A DNA stretch of 64,000 nt from Mannheimia glucosida (GTDB lineage Bacteria; Pseudomonadota; Gammaproteobacteria; Enterobacterales; Pasteurellaceae), in contig NZ_CP176502.1 in NCBI RefSeq assembly GCF_046267875.1, positions 310,001 through 374,000 of the forward strand, written 5' to 3'. The notes under the pieces were generated by a model. It ran no database searches. It saw only the letters and a list, made by a program, of their open reading frames with translations, and was not told the DNA's origin. Made by a program: the position numbers and the translations under genes. Shown here piece after piece: positions 1-12,401 of this stretch (position 1 is its first letter; every line of letters starts with the position of its first letter).

Positions 1-3804
<3,804 letters not shown>

Positions 3805-3869
3805 TTTTTTGCCCCTAGGGTAGGTTTTTAAGTTCGCCCCGCTATCAGCCGAGCGAGTAAATTTTGAGT

Positions 3870-3927
3870 ACAAGCGGTTGGATTTTACGAAAAATTTGCA
3901 AATTTTTTGCTATTTTTGACCGCTTGT
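3870..3927. repeat. Inverted pair of DNA uptake signals
   Basis: ACAAGCGGT at 3870-3878 faces ACCGCTTGT at 3919-3927 with an AT-rich spacer containing TTTGCAAA. This is the Apl-subtype uptake signal of Pasteurellaceae in head-to-head form. The pair can fold as a stem-loop, so it may act on the rpoB-rpoC transcript as well as in transformation. The sequence match is direct; any effect on transcription is inference. Confidence 0.85.
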
Positions 3928-3946
3928 TTTGCTTCTTCTCCTAATT

Positions 3947-4116
3947 GATCCCCCTCTTTGAGCTGCGAGGGGTTAGGGGAGATTTGGCAGGAGGCTTTAC
4001 CGAAGTGAGAGAATAAATAATGCTGAACTTAAATCCGCTCTTATCACTTATTTTCTCCGTTTTCACTTCTGTCAAATCTCCCCCTTCCCCTCTTTTCTAA
4101 AGAGGGGAGTTTATCG
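3947..4116. repeat. Long inverted repeat between rpoB and rpoC
   Basis: The left arm (about 3947-3990) contains CCCCTCTTTGAGCTGCGAGGGG followed by a GGGGAGATTTG segment. The right arm (about 4069-4116) carries the same elements in inverse orientation, including AAATCTCCCCCTTCCCCTC. Each arm is itself a small hairpin of the form CCCCTC-loop-GAGGGG. The similarity continues inward (GATTTGGCAG against GATTTGACAG, then AAGTGA and AATAA stretches), so this looks like two facing copies of one dispersed non-coding repeat. No convincing coding frame lies inside. I saw no other copy in the window. Confidence 0.75.
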
Positions 4117-4131
4117 AGGGAAAATCAACAA

Positions 4132-7100
4132 TTACGCTTCGTCCAGCTCCATATCAATCGCTAGTGCACGAATCTCTTTGGTAATTACGTTAAAGGATTC
4201 AGGAATACCCGGCTCCATATAATGTGTACCATCTACGATGTTTTTATACATCTTCGTACGACCGTTCACATCGTCCGATTTCACTGTAAGCATTTCTTGA
4301 AGAGTATAAGCTGCACCGTATGCTTCTAATGCCCAAACCTCCATCTCACCGAAACGCTGACCACCGAATTGAGCTTTACCACCCAATGGTTGTTGAGTAA
4401 CAAGGCTATAAGAACCGGTTGAACGAGCGTGCATTTTGTCATCAACCAAGTGGTTCAATTTGAGCATATACATATAACCAACGGTTACCGGACGCTCAAA
4501 TTTCTCACCGGTACGACCATCATAAAGTGTGATCTGACCTGAAGTCGGCAAGCCGCCTAACTCTAATAGGCCTTTGATTTCGCTTTCGTGTGCACCATCG
4601 AATACCGGAGTAGCAAGTGGTAAACCTTTACGTAAGTTTTGGGCTAAACGCATCACTTCTTCATCAGAGAATGTGCTTAAATCTACAGATTGTGCACCGT
4701 GACCTAAATCGTAGGCTTTTTGCATATATTCACGTAATTTAGCCACTTCTTGTTGCTGTTTGATCATCTTATCAATCTGATCACCGATACCACGAGCCGC
4801 TAAGCCTAAGTGAGTTTCTAAGATCTGACCGATGTTCATACGAGACGGTACGCCCAGCGGGTTCAATACGATTTCAACCGGCTGACCGTTTTCATCGTAT
4901 GGCATATCTTCTACAGGGTTGATTTTCGAGATAACCCCTTTGTTACCGTGACGACCCGCCATCTTATCACCCGGCTGGATTTGGCGTTTCACCGCAAGGT
5001 AAACTTTCACCACTTTTAACACACCCGGTGCTAAATCGTCGCCTTGGATAATCTTGTTGCGTTTGATCTCAAGTTTACGTTCAAATTCTTTGCGTAACTC
5101 TTCGTGCTGTTCCGCTAACTGTTCTAATTGATTTTGCTTCGCTTCGTCTTCAAGGGTTTGTTCTAACCATTTTTCACGAGCCACGCCATCTAATGCAGAC
5201 TCTTTAATGCCGCCTTCAATTAATAGGTTACGAACACGAGTAAATAAACCGGCTTCTAAGATTTCCAACTCTTCCGCTAAGTCTTTCTTCGCTTCACGCA
5301 GTTGCATCTCTTCGATTTCTTTCGCACGTTTATCTTTCTCTACGCCATCACGGGTAAATACTTGAACATCGATAACCGTACCTGAAGTGCCGTTTGGTAC
5401 ACGCAGTGATGAATCTTTCACATCAGAGGCTTTTTCGCCGAAGATCGCACGTAATAGTTTTTCTTCCGGTGTTAATTGGGTTTCACCTTTAGGGGTTACT
5501 TTACCTACTAAGATGTCGCCACCTTTCACTTCCGCACCGATGTAAACGATACCTGATTCATCTAATTTGCTTAATGCAGATTCACCCACGTTTGGAATAT
5601 CAGCAGTGATCTCTTCTGCACCTAATTTGGTATCACGTGCCACACAAGATAATTCTTGAATATGGATAGTGGTAAAGCGATCTTCTTGTACCACACGCTC
5701 AGAAACTAACATTGAGTCTTCGAAGTTATAACCGTTCCAAGGCATAAATGCCACACGGATATTTTGACCTAATGCCAATTCACCTAAGTCTGTTGAAGGA
5801 CCGTCCGCTAAGATTTCACCACGAGCAACCGGCTCACCCAAGTTCACACAAGGCACTTGGTTGATACAGGTGTTTTGGTTTGAACGGGTGTATTTGATTA
5901 AGTTATAAATATCGATACCCGCTTCGCCCGGAATGGTTTCATCTTCATTCACTTTCACCACAATGCGTGACGCATCAACATACTGAACCGTACCACCACG
6001 TTTTGCGACAATCGCTACACCTGAGTCAAGAGCGATAGGTTTTTCCATACCGGTACCCACTAATGGTTTGTCCGCACGTAATGTCGGAACAGCCTGACGT
6101 TGCATGTTCGCACCCATTAACGCACGGTTCGCATCGTCGTGCTCAAGGAACGGAATTAACGCCGCAGCCACAGAAACCACTTGTTGGGTTGAGATGTCCA
6201 TATATTGAACTTCTTCCGGTTTGAATAAGCCCGATTCGCCTTGCTGACGGCAAGTTACATAAGTATCGGTAAAACGGAAGTTCTCATCTAAGTTTGAGTT
6301 CGCCTGTGCAATGATATTGTTGCTTTCTTCAATCGCAGATAAATACTCGATCTCTTCGGTTACTTGACCATTCACCACTTTACGGAATGGGGTTTCTAAG
6401 AAACCGTAGTTATTGGTACGAGCATACACCGAAAGTGAGTTAATCAAACCGATATTCGGACCTTCAGGCGTTTCAATCGGACATAAACGACCATAGTGAG
6501 TCGGGTGTACGTCACGCACTTCAAAGCCTGCACGTTCACGGGTTAAACCGCCCGGACCTAATGCCGAAATACGGCGTTTATGCGTTACCTCTGAAAGCGG
6601 GTTGTTTTGGTCCATAAATTGCGAAAGCTGTGATGAACCAAAGAACTCTTTCACTGCTGCTGAAATTGGTTTAGCGTTGATTAAATCTTGTGGCGTTACA
6701 CCATCTAAATCGCCTAAAGATAAACGCTCACGCACCGCACGTTCTACACGCACCAAACCAATACGGAATTGGTTTTCCGCCATTTCACCAACGCTGCGGA
6801 TACGACGGTTACCTAAGTGGTCAATATCGTCAACTTCACCACGACCGTTACGGATTTCGATTAATTTCTTCATCACACCGATGATGTCATCGTGGCTTAA
6901 AATACCACTGCCCACACCTTCAGGAATATCTAATGAGCGGTTAAACTTCATACGACCTACCGCAGATAAATCGTAACGCTCCGCTGAGAAGAACATATTA
7001 TCGAATAATGCTTCTGCTGCTTCTTTTGTTGGTGGCTCACCCGGACGCATCATACGGTAAATTTCAACCAACGCACTCAAACGGTCGTAAGTTGGATCAA

Positions 7101-8157
7101 CGCGTAAGGTTTCAGAAATATAAGAACCGTGGTCTAAATCGTTGGTAAATAATACTTCAATCTCTTTATAGCCGGCTTGCGATAAGTTCGCCAACATTTC
7201 CATTGAGATTTCCATATTCGCCGGGCAAATCACTTCACCTGAAGATAAATCAACGTAATCTTGAGCCGCAACTTTGCCGACAATATATTCCACCGGCACT
7301 TCAATTTGAGTGATATTGTCTTTTTCTAATGCACGAATATGACGAGCAGTAATACGGCGACCCATTTCAACATATACTTTACCGTTTGCTGAAATGTCAA
7401 ATGATGCAGTCTCGCCTCTTAAACGCTCAGGCACTAACGTCATTAATAATTTGTTATCAACTACTTCAAATTTAATTTTCTCGAAGAATAAATTTAAGAT
7501 TTCTTCGGTGGTGTAGCCTAATGCACGCAGAATAATGGTTGCCGGCAATTTACGACGACGGTCGATACGGGCAAATAAGTTATCTTTCGGGTCGAACTCG
7601 AAATCTAACCAAGAACCACGGTAAGGAATAATACGTGCGTTATAAAGCACTTTACCTGAAGAGTGGGTTTTACCTTTGTCAGAATCGAAGAACACACCCG
7701 GGCTACGGTGTAATTGAGAAACGATAACACGTTCGGTACCGTTAATCACGAAAGTACCGTTGTCAGTCATTAATGGGATTTCGCCCATATACACGTTTTG
7801 CTCTTTAATGTCTTTTACCGTACCGGCTGCGGCTTCACGGTCATAAGATACTAAACGCAATTTCACGCGTAATGGTGCAGCGTAGGTTGTACCACGAATT
7901 TGGCATTCACGCACGTCAAACACCGGCTCGCCTAATTCGTAAGAAACGTATTGTAATTCTGTCGCCCCATTGTTGCTCACAATCGGGAAAACAGAACGGA
8001 ATGCCGCTTCTAAACCTTGTTGCCCTTCAGGATCTTTTTCGATAAATTTTTCAAAAGAATCAAGCTGAATTGTTAATAGATAAGGTACGTTCAGAACTTG
8101 TGGGCGTTTGCCGAAGCTCTTACGGATACGCTTTTTCTCGGAATATGAATATGCCAT
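4132..8157 (-). CDS. rpoB: RNA polymerase subunit beta
   Basis: Beta subunit of RNA polymerase, 1341 residues, essentially identical in length to the E. coli protein. It starts MAYSYSEKKRIRKSFGKRPQ and covers all beta domains. The rifampicin-pocket segment (SSQLSQFMDQNNPLSEVTHKRRISALGPGG region, about residues 510-540) is intact with the usual Asp, His, Arg and Ser residues. The C-terminal region with GDKMAGRHGNKG and the switch region (GEMEVWALEAYGAAYTLQEM) are present. An AGAGG ribosome-binding site precedes the ATG. It is the first gene of the rpoBC unit, with its own promoter at 8426-8454 and no rplJL upstream. Confidence 0.99.
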   Translation of the reverse strand: MAYSYSEKKRIRKSFGKRPQVLNVPYLLTIQLDSFEKFIEKDPEGQQGLEAAFRSVFPIVSNNGATELQYVSYELGEPVFDVRECQIRGTTYAAPLRVKLRLVSYDREAAAGTVKDIKEQNVYMGEIPLMTDNGTFVINGTERVIVSQLHRSPGVFFDSDKGKTHSSGKVLYNARIIPYRGSWLDFEFDPKDNLFARIDRRRKLPATIILRALGYTTEEILNLFFEKIKFEVVDNKLLMTLVPERLRGETASFDISANGKVYVEMGRRITARHIRALEKDNITQIEVPVEYIVGKVAAQDYVDLSSGEVICPANMEISMEMLANLSQAGYKEIEVLFTNDLDHGSYISETLRVDPTYDRLSALVEIYRMMRPGEPPTKEAAEALFDNMFFSAERYDLSAVGRMKFNRSLDIPEGVGSGILSHDDIIGVMKKLIEIRNGRGEVDDIDHLGNRRIRSVGEMAENQFRIGLVRVERAVRERLSLGDLDGVTPQDLINAKPISAAVKEFFGSSQLSQFMDQNNPLSEVTHKRRISALGPGGLTRERAGFEVRDVHPTHYGRLCPIETPEGPNIGLINSLSVYARTNNYGFLETPFRKVVNGQVTEEIEYLSAIEESNNIIAQANSNLDENFRFTDTYVTCRQQGESGLFKPEEVQYMDISTQQVVSVAAALIPFLEHDDANRALMGANMQRQAVPTLRADKPLVGTGMEKPIALDSGVAIVAKRGGTVQYVDASRIVVKVNEDETIPGEAGIDIYNLIKYTRSNQNTCINQVPCVNLGEPVARGEILADGPSTDLGELALGQNIRVAFMPWNGYNFEDSMLVSERVVQEDRFTTIHIQELSCVARDTKLGAEEITADIPNVGESALSKLDESGIVYIGAEVKGGDILVGKVTPKGETQLTPEEKLLRAIFGEKASDVKDSSLRVPNGTSGTVIDVQVFTRDGVEKDKRAKEIEEMQLREAKKDLAEELEILEAGLFTRVRNLLIEGGIKESALDGVAREKWLEQTLEDEAKQNQLEQLAEQHEELRKEFERKLEIKRNKIIQGDDLAPGVLKVVKVYLAVKRQIQPGDKMAGRHGNKGVISKINPVEDMPYDENGQPVEIVLNPLGVPSRMNIGQILETHLGLAARGIGDQIDKMIKQQQEVAKLREYMQKAYDLGHGAQSVDLSTFSDEEVMRLAQNLRKGLPLATPVFDGAHESEIKGLLELGGLPTSGQITLYDGRTGEKFERPVTVGYMYMLKLNHLVDDKMHARSTGSYSLVTQQPLGGKAQFGGQRFGEMEVWALEAYGAAYTLQEMLTVKSDDVNGRTKMYKNIVDGTHYMEPGIPESFNVITKEIRALAIDMELDEA

Positions 8158-8425
8158 TTTTTAAGATAGCCTCTGAAATATATTTTGGTTGAGATTACAC
8201 AATCCGACACGAAAGACTCGGTTGGAAGTGGCATTATAAAAAACTGTACGAGATGTCATTTTCCAATCGCCAATCAAGCAGTCAAAAATCACTACTGCAA
8301 GCGGTCAAATTGGGCAGGAAATTTGCAAATGTTGCTGATTAAAATGACAAAATCAGCCCTTGCGTTCAAGCACAAAAGGCTGACCGGTCAAGCCGTCAGC
8401 CAATTTTTGCTAAAAATGGTTAGGA

Positions 8426-8454
8426 ATTATAGCGGATTTTGCAGATTTTGGCAA
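8426..8454 (-). promoter_or_regulatory. Sigma-70 promoter for rpoBC
   Basis: On the minus strand TTGCCA (8454-8449) and TATAAT (8431-8426) are separated by exactly 17 bases. The predicted start is near 8419, giving a leader of about 260 bases before rpoB. A rearrangement that parted rpoBC from rplJL would need such a dedicated promoter. Confidence 0.8.
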
Positions 8455-8470
8455 GAAATTGACCGCTTGC

Positions 8471-8500
8471 AAAAACAGCCCCAAGATTCTACTTGGGGCT
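8471..8500 (-). terminator. Intrinsic terminator after the outer-membrane protein gene
   Basis: On the minus strand AGCCCCAAG, a six-base loop, CTTGGGGCT, then GTTTTT. It lies 6 bases past the stop codon at 8507 and keeps that transcript from running into rpoB. Confidence 0.85.
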
Positions 8501-8506
8501 TAATAG

Positions 8507-9451
8507 CTAGAAGATAGCCTCTAAACGTACAAATGTCTGAATAAAGTGCTTACGATCTTTATCTTTGTCGTTATAAAAACTGATTTCCGGTTGGATAAAG
8601 AGCCAGTTGCGCCAGATTGGTTGACGATAGGAGACAAATGGACCCCAATAGTTAAATTTTGATAACTCTTTATCTAAACGCCCCCCCATACTGATACCAT
8701 AGCTGATGTGAGAGAGTGGTTTGAAGTTATGTTGCCGATATAAACTATTTCCCCAACTTCTTTCTTCATCTACATCATGGCGATATTCAAAATTGGTGTG
8801 GTTCATAATAAAGGTGGTATCCGTTTCGGTATATTTATTTTCAAAGTTAGTACGTAAATAGTGCTTACTCTCTGAACCGTAACGATAAATCTGCTCTAGG
8901 CGGGTACTGAACTGGTCGGTGATTTTCCAATCTTTGCTAATACGTAAACGTCCGAAAATATCGCTTCCCGAACGAATACCAGCATCTAAATCGGTCTCAA
9001 TCCCTAAAGCCTTAATGCCATCAGACCAACGTAAACCAATAGAAGAGTTCGAATCTCTCGCTTCACGAGAGTTATAGCGTTTATTTGGATTAACGTTTTT
9101 ATACAATTTTCCAGCATGATTTTTATCGGTAAGCTCATTATCCAGTTCGTCATCACCAAATACGACATTCAGACGCTTTTTCAAGATAGGGAGTTTGATT
9201 TTACCGCGAACACGGGGCTTATAAGTAAATTTATCATGTTTATCCCAACGGCTATCTAACATTACCCGTAAAGAAGCCGTTCCTGGTTTATCAGGGTCTG
9301 CATCACCTAGCCAACTGTTAATATTATTCGCCCAACGATCTAAGGTGGTGCTTATTGTTTCATGTTTCTTGTCTACCCAAGTGTCATTTTCTTCTGCCAT
9401 CACCATAACAGGTGTAAGTGCTAGTAACGGAATAAGACATTTTGTTTTCAT
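8507..9451 (-). CDS. Predicted outer-membrane beta-barrel protein, function unknown
   Basis: A 314-residue protein with a clear Sec signal peptide (MKTKCLIPLLALTPVMVMA, cleavage before EEN). The mature part alternates polar and hydrophobic residues and is rich in aromatic and charged residues. It ends LEAIF, with a terminal Phe as in the outer-membrane assembly signal. A conserved-looking segment PRVRGKIKLP followed by KKRLNVVFGDDE occurs near residues 80-105. I do not recognise a named family. The start at 9451 is preferred over an upstream frame-open ATG because AAAAAGGAGAAT precedes it and the signal peptide begins there. It follows tusB by 70 bases but has its own promoter and terminator, so it is probably a single-gene unit. 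Confidence 0.75.
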   Translation of the reverse strand: MKTKCLIPLLALTPVMVMAEENDTWVDKKHETISTTLDRWANNINSWLGDADPDKPGTASLRVMLDSRWDKHDKFTYKPRVRGKIKLPILKKRLNVVFGDDELDNELTDKNHAGKLYKNVNPNKRYNSREARDSNSSIGLRWSDGIKALGIETDLDAGIRSGSDIFGRLRISKDWKITDQFSTRLEQIYRYGSESKHYLRTNFENKYTETDTTFIMNHTNFEYRHDVDEERSWGNSLYRQHNFKPLSHISYGISMGGRLDKELSKFNYWGPFVSYRQPIWRNWLFIQPEISFYNDKDKDRKHFIQTFVRLEAIF

Positions 9452-9475
9452 AATATTCTCCTTTTTAGGAATCAC

Positions 9476-9504
9476 ATCATAATCTAAATTATCTAGTATT
9501 ACAA
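9476..9504 (-). promoter_or_regulatory. Promoter for the outer-membrane protein gene
   Basis: Minus-strand TTGTAA (9504-9499), 17-base spacer, TATGAT (9481-9476). It sits between the tusB stop and the start at 9451 and would give a short leader that still includes the AAGGAG site. Confidence 0.6.
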
Positions 9505-9521
9505 AAAATATCCTCTCTAGG

Positions 9522-9797
9522 TTACAGTGCAACCTGGGGAAAATAAACCGCTGTTAATTTGACTAATTCGGATAATGAAATGCACTGAAATGCAGTGAGC
9601 TTCTCTTGCAATCCTCGAGCTTGCACATCTTGTGCCAATAAATAGCAACGGGGCAATTTTGCAAAAAATTGCGGATTTTTGACCGCTTGGAGCACGCCAT
9701 CTTGCCACAGAACAACCGCATCATTCTCACTAAGATGTGAGAAAAAGAAGTTTAAGGTTTCTTCATCATAATTCGCTTTGGAAAGGGTATAAAGCAT
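9522..9797 (-). CDS. tusB: Sulfurtransferase complex subunit TusB
   Basis: Small 91-residue DsrH-family protein, MLYTLSKANYDEETLNFFFS onward, matching the length and pattern of TusB. TusB, TusC and TusD form a cytoplasmic hexamer that relays sulfur from TusA toward TusE and MnmA for 2-thiolation of the wobble uridine in tRNA Lys, Glu and Gln. It is the last gene of yheO-tusD-tusC-tusB, 9 bases after tusC. In E. coli rpsL follows at this place; here an unrelated outer-membrane protein gene does. Confidence 0.9.
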   Translation of the reverse strand: MLYTLSKANYDEETLNFFFSHLSENDAVVLWQDGVLQAVKNPQFFAKLPRCYLLAQDVQARGLQEKLTAFQCISLSELVKLTAVYFPQVAL

Positions 9798-9806
9798 AAA
9801 TATTCC

Positions 9807-10178
9807 TTAAAACGTCATTACTTTTTCAGCTTGATTGAGCAATACAAGCATCTCGGCGTGAGTTTTAAATTGAAGACTTGGTAGTAACCAATCTACATTA
9901 TCTAGTCCTCGTAAACTTACGCTTTCTTGGCAAATAAAACATTCGGTTAAGTCATACAATTCCAATAATTTGAAGGTAGAAATATGGTCTTTTTGTAAGA
10001 GTTTTTCTGGTTGTTGATCGGCAATGAGATTAAATACACCATCATTAATAAAGCAGATAGCTATCTCTTGCTCGTCACAAAAAGCACTAGCTGCAAGCAG
10101 AGCATCTAGCCCTTCTCGGCTAACTGCGGAACCAAAAGGTGGCTGGGTAAATAAAAAGGCAAGTTTATATTTCTTCAT
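9807..10178 (-). CDS. tusC: Sulfurtransferase complex subunit TusC
   Basis: A 123-residue DsrF-family protein (KLAFLFTQPPFGSAVSREGLDA at the N-terminus, the usual PPFG motif). It is the middle component of the TusBCD sulfur relay for tRNA 2-thiouridine synthesis. It lies one base after tusD and 9 bases before tusB, so the three are almost certainly translated from one message. Confidence 0.93.
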   Translation of the reverse strand: MKKYKLAFLFTQPPFGSAVSREGLDALLAASAFCDEQEIAICFINDGVFNLIADQQPEKLLQKDHISTFKLLELYDLTECFICQESVSLRGLDNVDWLLPSLQFKTHAEMLVLLNQAEKVMTF

Positions 10179-10179
10179 C

Positions 10180-10557
10180 TTAAAAAGTTAGTAATCGATC
10201 CGCTTTTAATACTGCTTGGCTAAATTCGCCTAGCCCGGCTAGGGTAAACCCTTCAGCTAAATTATATGTTGCACTGGCTGAGATTTGCTCATCAACCACC
10301 CCTCTACGCTGGGCAGCAGCTATACACAAATGCAAGGGCACGCGGTGCAATTCAGCTAATTTTTTCCACATCTCAACTAAATTCACTTCATCGCTTGCCG
10401 GATTCACGAAGGCATTAGCATTACTCACCCCTTCTTGAAAAAAGAAAACTTGGCGAATGCAGTGATTTTCCTTCAACAATACCTCAGCTACCTGATAGGC
10501 AAGGAACGCTCCTTGTGAACCATAAACCGGTGATTTTATCGCTAACACATAATCCAT
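10180..10557 (-). CDS. tusD: Sulfurtransferase TusD
   Basis: A 125-residue DsrE-family protein. Cys78 in LHLCIAAAQRRGVV corresponds to the catalytic, persulfide-carrying cysteine of TusD, which accepts sulfur from TusA. The stop codon of yheO and the ATG of tusD share one base (TAATG at 10557), indicating translational coupling. The gene order yheO-tusD-tusC-tusB is the same as in E. coli. Confidence 0.95.
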   Translation of the reverse strand: MDYVLAIKSPVYGSQGAFLAYQVAEVLLKENHCIRQVFFFQEGVSNANAFVNPASDEVNLVEMWKKLAELHRVPLHLCIAAAQRRGVVDEQISASATYNLAEGFTLAGLGEFSQAVLKADRLLTF

Positions 10558-11213
10558 TAATCATTATCCTGCTTGATTTGACGAATATAGAGATACACAG
10601 TATGGCGTGAAATATCTAGCTTCTCTGCTACTTGGTTAATCGCATCTTTAATATCAAAAATCCCTTTCTCAAATAATGAAATCACAATCTGACGATTTTT
10701 ATTATTGTTAGAAATTTGACGATCTGCCATCACATCATCAATCGTCGTTTGAATCGTTTGTGAAACCAAATCTTCTACTGAACTGGCAAATGTGACTTCT
10801 GAAGCGGTATCTACAGGGGCAATAAAAGAATTGAGAAACTGTGAGGTAGGAACTTCCAAATTAATATTAATGCACAGTAACCCGATAACGTGCTGCTTAC
10901 CATTACGAATCGCAATAGTGATAGACTTCATTAAAACGCCACCTTTTGCCTTGGTAAAATAAGGTTTGGAGACGCTATCAGTTGCCATATGATGCAACGA
11001 TTTCAATGCACGGTCAGTAATCGGAGAACCGATTTTACGGTTAGTATTGTGTCCGTTAGCAATATAAATTGCTGAATGTTCCAGAAACTCTAACGAATGC
11101 AATACAATTTCGCAATGCTCACCAATCAGTGCCGCAATCCCATCTACCATCGGAAAGTAAGAAGCAAGAATGGCGTGATCTTCGTCAGAAAAAGGCGTGA
11201 ATTTTTTGGTCAT
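10557..11213 (-). CDS. yheO: YheO-family transcriptional regulator
   Basis: A 218-residue protein with an N-terminal YheO-like PAS domain (about residues 10-130, including GEHCEIVLHSLE and IGLLCININLE) and a C-terminal helix-turn-helix (about 165-215, FDIKDAINQVAEKLDISRHT). It is a predicted DNA-binding protein whose ligand and targets are not known to me. It heads the tus operon and overlaps tusD by one base, so it may sense sulfur or redox state for this operon. That role is inference from context only. Confidence 0.9.
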   Translation of the reverse strand: MTKKFTPFSDEDHAILASYFPMVDGIAALIGEHCEIVLHSLEFLEHSAIYIANGHNTNRKIGSPITDRALKSLHHMATDSVSKPYFTKAKGGVLMKSITIAIRNGKQHVIGLLCININLEVPTSQFLNSFIAPVDTASEVTFASSVEDLVSQTIQTTIDDVMADRQISNNNKNRQIVISLFEKGIFDIKDAINQVAEKLDISRHTVYLYIRQIKQDND

Positions 11214-11223
11214 AATACAAATT

Positions 11224-11280
11224 ACAAGCGGTTAGTTTTATCACATTTTTTGCAAATATTATAATAAATCTAACCGCTTA
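11224..11280. repeat. Inverted uptake-signal pair after fkpA
   Basis: ACAAGCGGTTAG at 11224-11235 and CTAACCGCTTA at 11270-11280 are inverted over a spacer rich in T and A that includes TTTGCAAAT. It lies between yheO and the end of fkpA, both leftward, and can form a hairpin usable as a transcription stop for fkpA. Confidence 0.75.
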
Positions 11281-11309
11281 CGTATCTTCAATAATTAAGG
11301 AATAACGAA

Positions 11310-12035
11310 TTATTTCTTAGCATCTGCTGCTTTAAAATCTAATAATTCAATTTCAAATTTCAAGGTTGAATTTGCTGGAATTTTGCCTGCGGCACGATCA
11401 CCATAAGCTAATGCAGGTGGCACTACAATTTCCATCTTACCGCCTTTTTTCAACATAGGAATCGCTTCAATCCAACCCGGAATTAATTGATTTAACTGAA
11501 ATTCAATCGGCTCACCACGGTCGTAAGAGCTGTCAAATACCGTGCCATCAGTCAGAGTGCCTTTGTAATGCACCTTCACAGTATCTTCCGCTTTTGGTGA
11601 ATTGCCTTCACCTGCTTTTTCAATTTTATATAACAGGCCTGAAGCCGTTTCTTTTACGCCAGACTGTTTTTTATAATCAGCACGGAATTTATCGCCTGCA
11701 GCTACCGTTGCCTTGGTTTTTTCTTCGTTAATCTTTGCTTCTTTCGCAGATAAATAGGCATCTAACGATTTTAACTGCTTTTGCAAATCTTCATCGGTTA
11801 ATTTACCGGTTTTCTTTAAGGTGTCCTGAACACCGGCTAAGATTTTATCCTGGTTATAGGTAAAAATATCCTTTTGTGACTCAATCACACCATTAATATT
11901 TTTACCCATTAATACACCCACGGCATAAGAGGAATCATCCACAAATTTAGGATCTGCTTTTTCTTCTGCCATCACATTTGTACTAAAAAGTGTGCCAACA
12001 ATAAGAGTAAATAATGATAATTTGGTTTTTAACAT
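11310..12035 (-). CDS. fkpA: Periplasmic peptidyl-prolyl isomerase and chaperone FkpA
   Basis: A 241-residue FKBP-type isomerase. Residues 1-23 form a Sec signal peptide ending VMA before EEKADP. The N-terminal helical dimerisation part (about 30-110) is rich in Lys, Asp and Leu. The C-terminal FKBP domain (about 130-235) shows VKVHYKGTLTDGTVFDSSY, then EAIPMLKKGGKMEIVVPP and ALAYGDRAAG. It helps fold envelope proteins in the periplasm. It is divergent from slyX, the same arrangement as in E. coli. Confidence 0.96.
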   Translation of the reverse strand: MLKTKLSLFTLIVGTLFSTNVMAEEKADPKFVDDSSYAVGVLMGKNINGVIESQKDIFTYNQDKILAGVQDTLKKTGKLTDEDLQKQLKSLDAYLSAKEAKINEEKTKATVAAGDKFRADYKKQSGVKETASGLLYKIEKAGEGNSPKAEDTVKVHYKGTLTDGTVFDSSYDRGEPIEFQLNQLIPGWIEAIPMLKKGGKMEIVVPPALAYGDRAAGKIPANSTLKFEIELLDFKAADAKK

Positions 12036-12122
12036 AATTTTTCCTTATAAAAATAACTGTTAAGAAAATTTAAGATAGGGTAAAGTGTAATTCCTTTTCA
12101 CACAACCTTTTTTTAGTAAAAA

Positions 12123-12344
12123 ATGGATAATAATTATACATTATCGGCAAAAATTACCGAATTGGAGACTAAAGTTGCTTTCCAAGAGCTGATTATTGAA
12201 GAGTTAAATCAAGCACTTATTGAGCAACAATTTGCAATTGATAAGTTACAAACTCAGATTCGCCATATTGCTGAGAAATTGAAAGGGGCTCAACTAAGCC
12301 AAGTTGCTTCACAAGCAGAAGAAACACCCCCTCCTCACTATTAA
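12123..12344 (+). CDS. slyX: SlyX protein
   Basis: A 73-residue coiled-coil protein: an initial helix rich in Leu, Glu and Gln (ITELETKVAFQELIIEELNQ) and the Pro-rich end ETPPPHY typical of SlyX. The biochemical function is not known. It is divergent from fkpA with 87 bases between the start codons, so they share a promoter region. Confidence 0.92.
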   Translation: MDNNYTLSAKITELETKVAFQELIIEELNQALIEQQFAIDKLQTQIRHIAEKLKGAQLSQVASQAEETPPPHY

Positions 12345-12401
12345 TGCTGTTAAAATAGCGTTTTTTTCAAAAAATAAACAATACATTAGAGAAGGAAAGT
12401 A

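Larger units (their letters stand above)
8158..8506. other. rpoB upstream region and leader
   Basis: A 349-base stretch without a gene. It holds the rpoB promoter (8426-8454), a leader of about 260 bases, a terminator for the gene on the far side (8471-8500), and two uptake signals (GCAAGCGGT near 8297 and ACCGCTTGC near 8462). A second -10-like TATAAT on the minus strand (8233-8238) has only a poorly spaced ATGACA upstream (15 bases), so I rate it weak. A 110-codon open frame on the plus strand here is antisense to the leader and looks spurious. Confidence 0.7.

Noticed and set aside
8233..8259. Second promoter for rpoB (ATGACA with TATAAT)
   Set aside because: The spacer is only 15 bases and the -35 is imperfect; the promoter at 8426-8454 is far better.
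8185..8517. A 110-codon plus-strand frame in the rpoB leader
   Set aside because: It runs through the rpoB promoter, two uptake signals and a terminator, and has no family features; these explain the sequence better.
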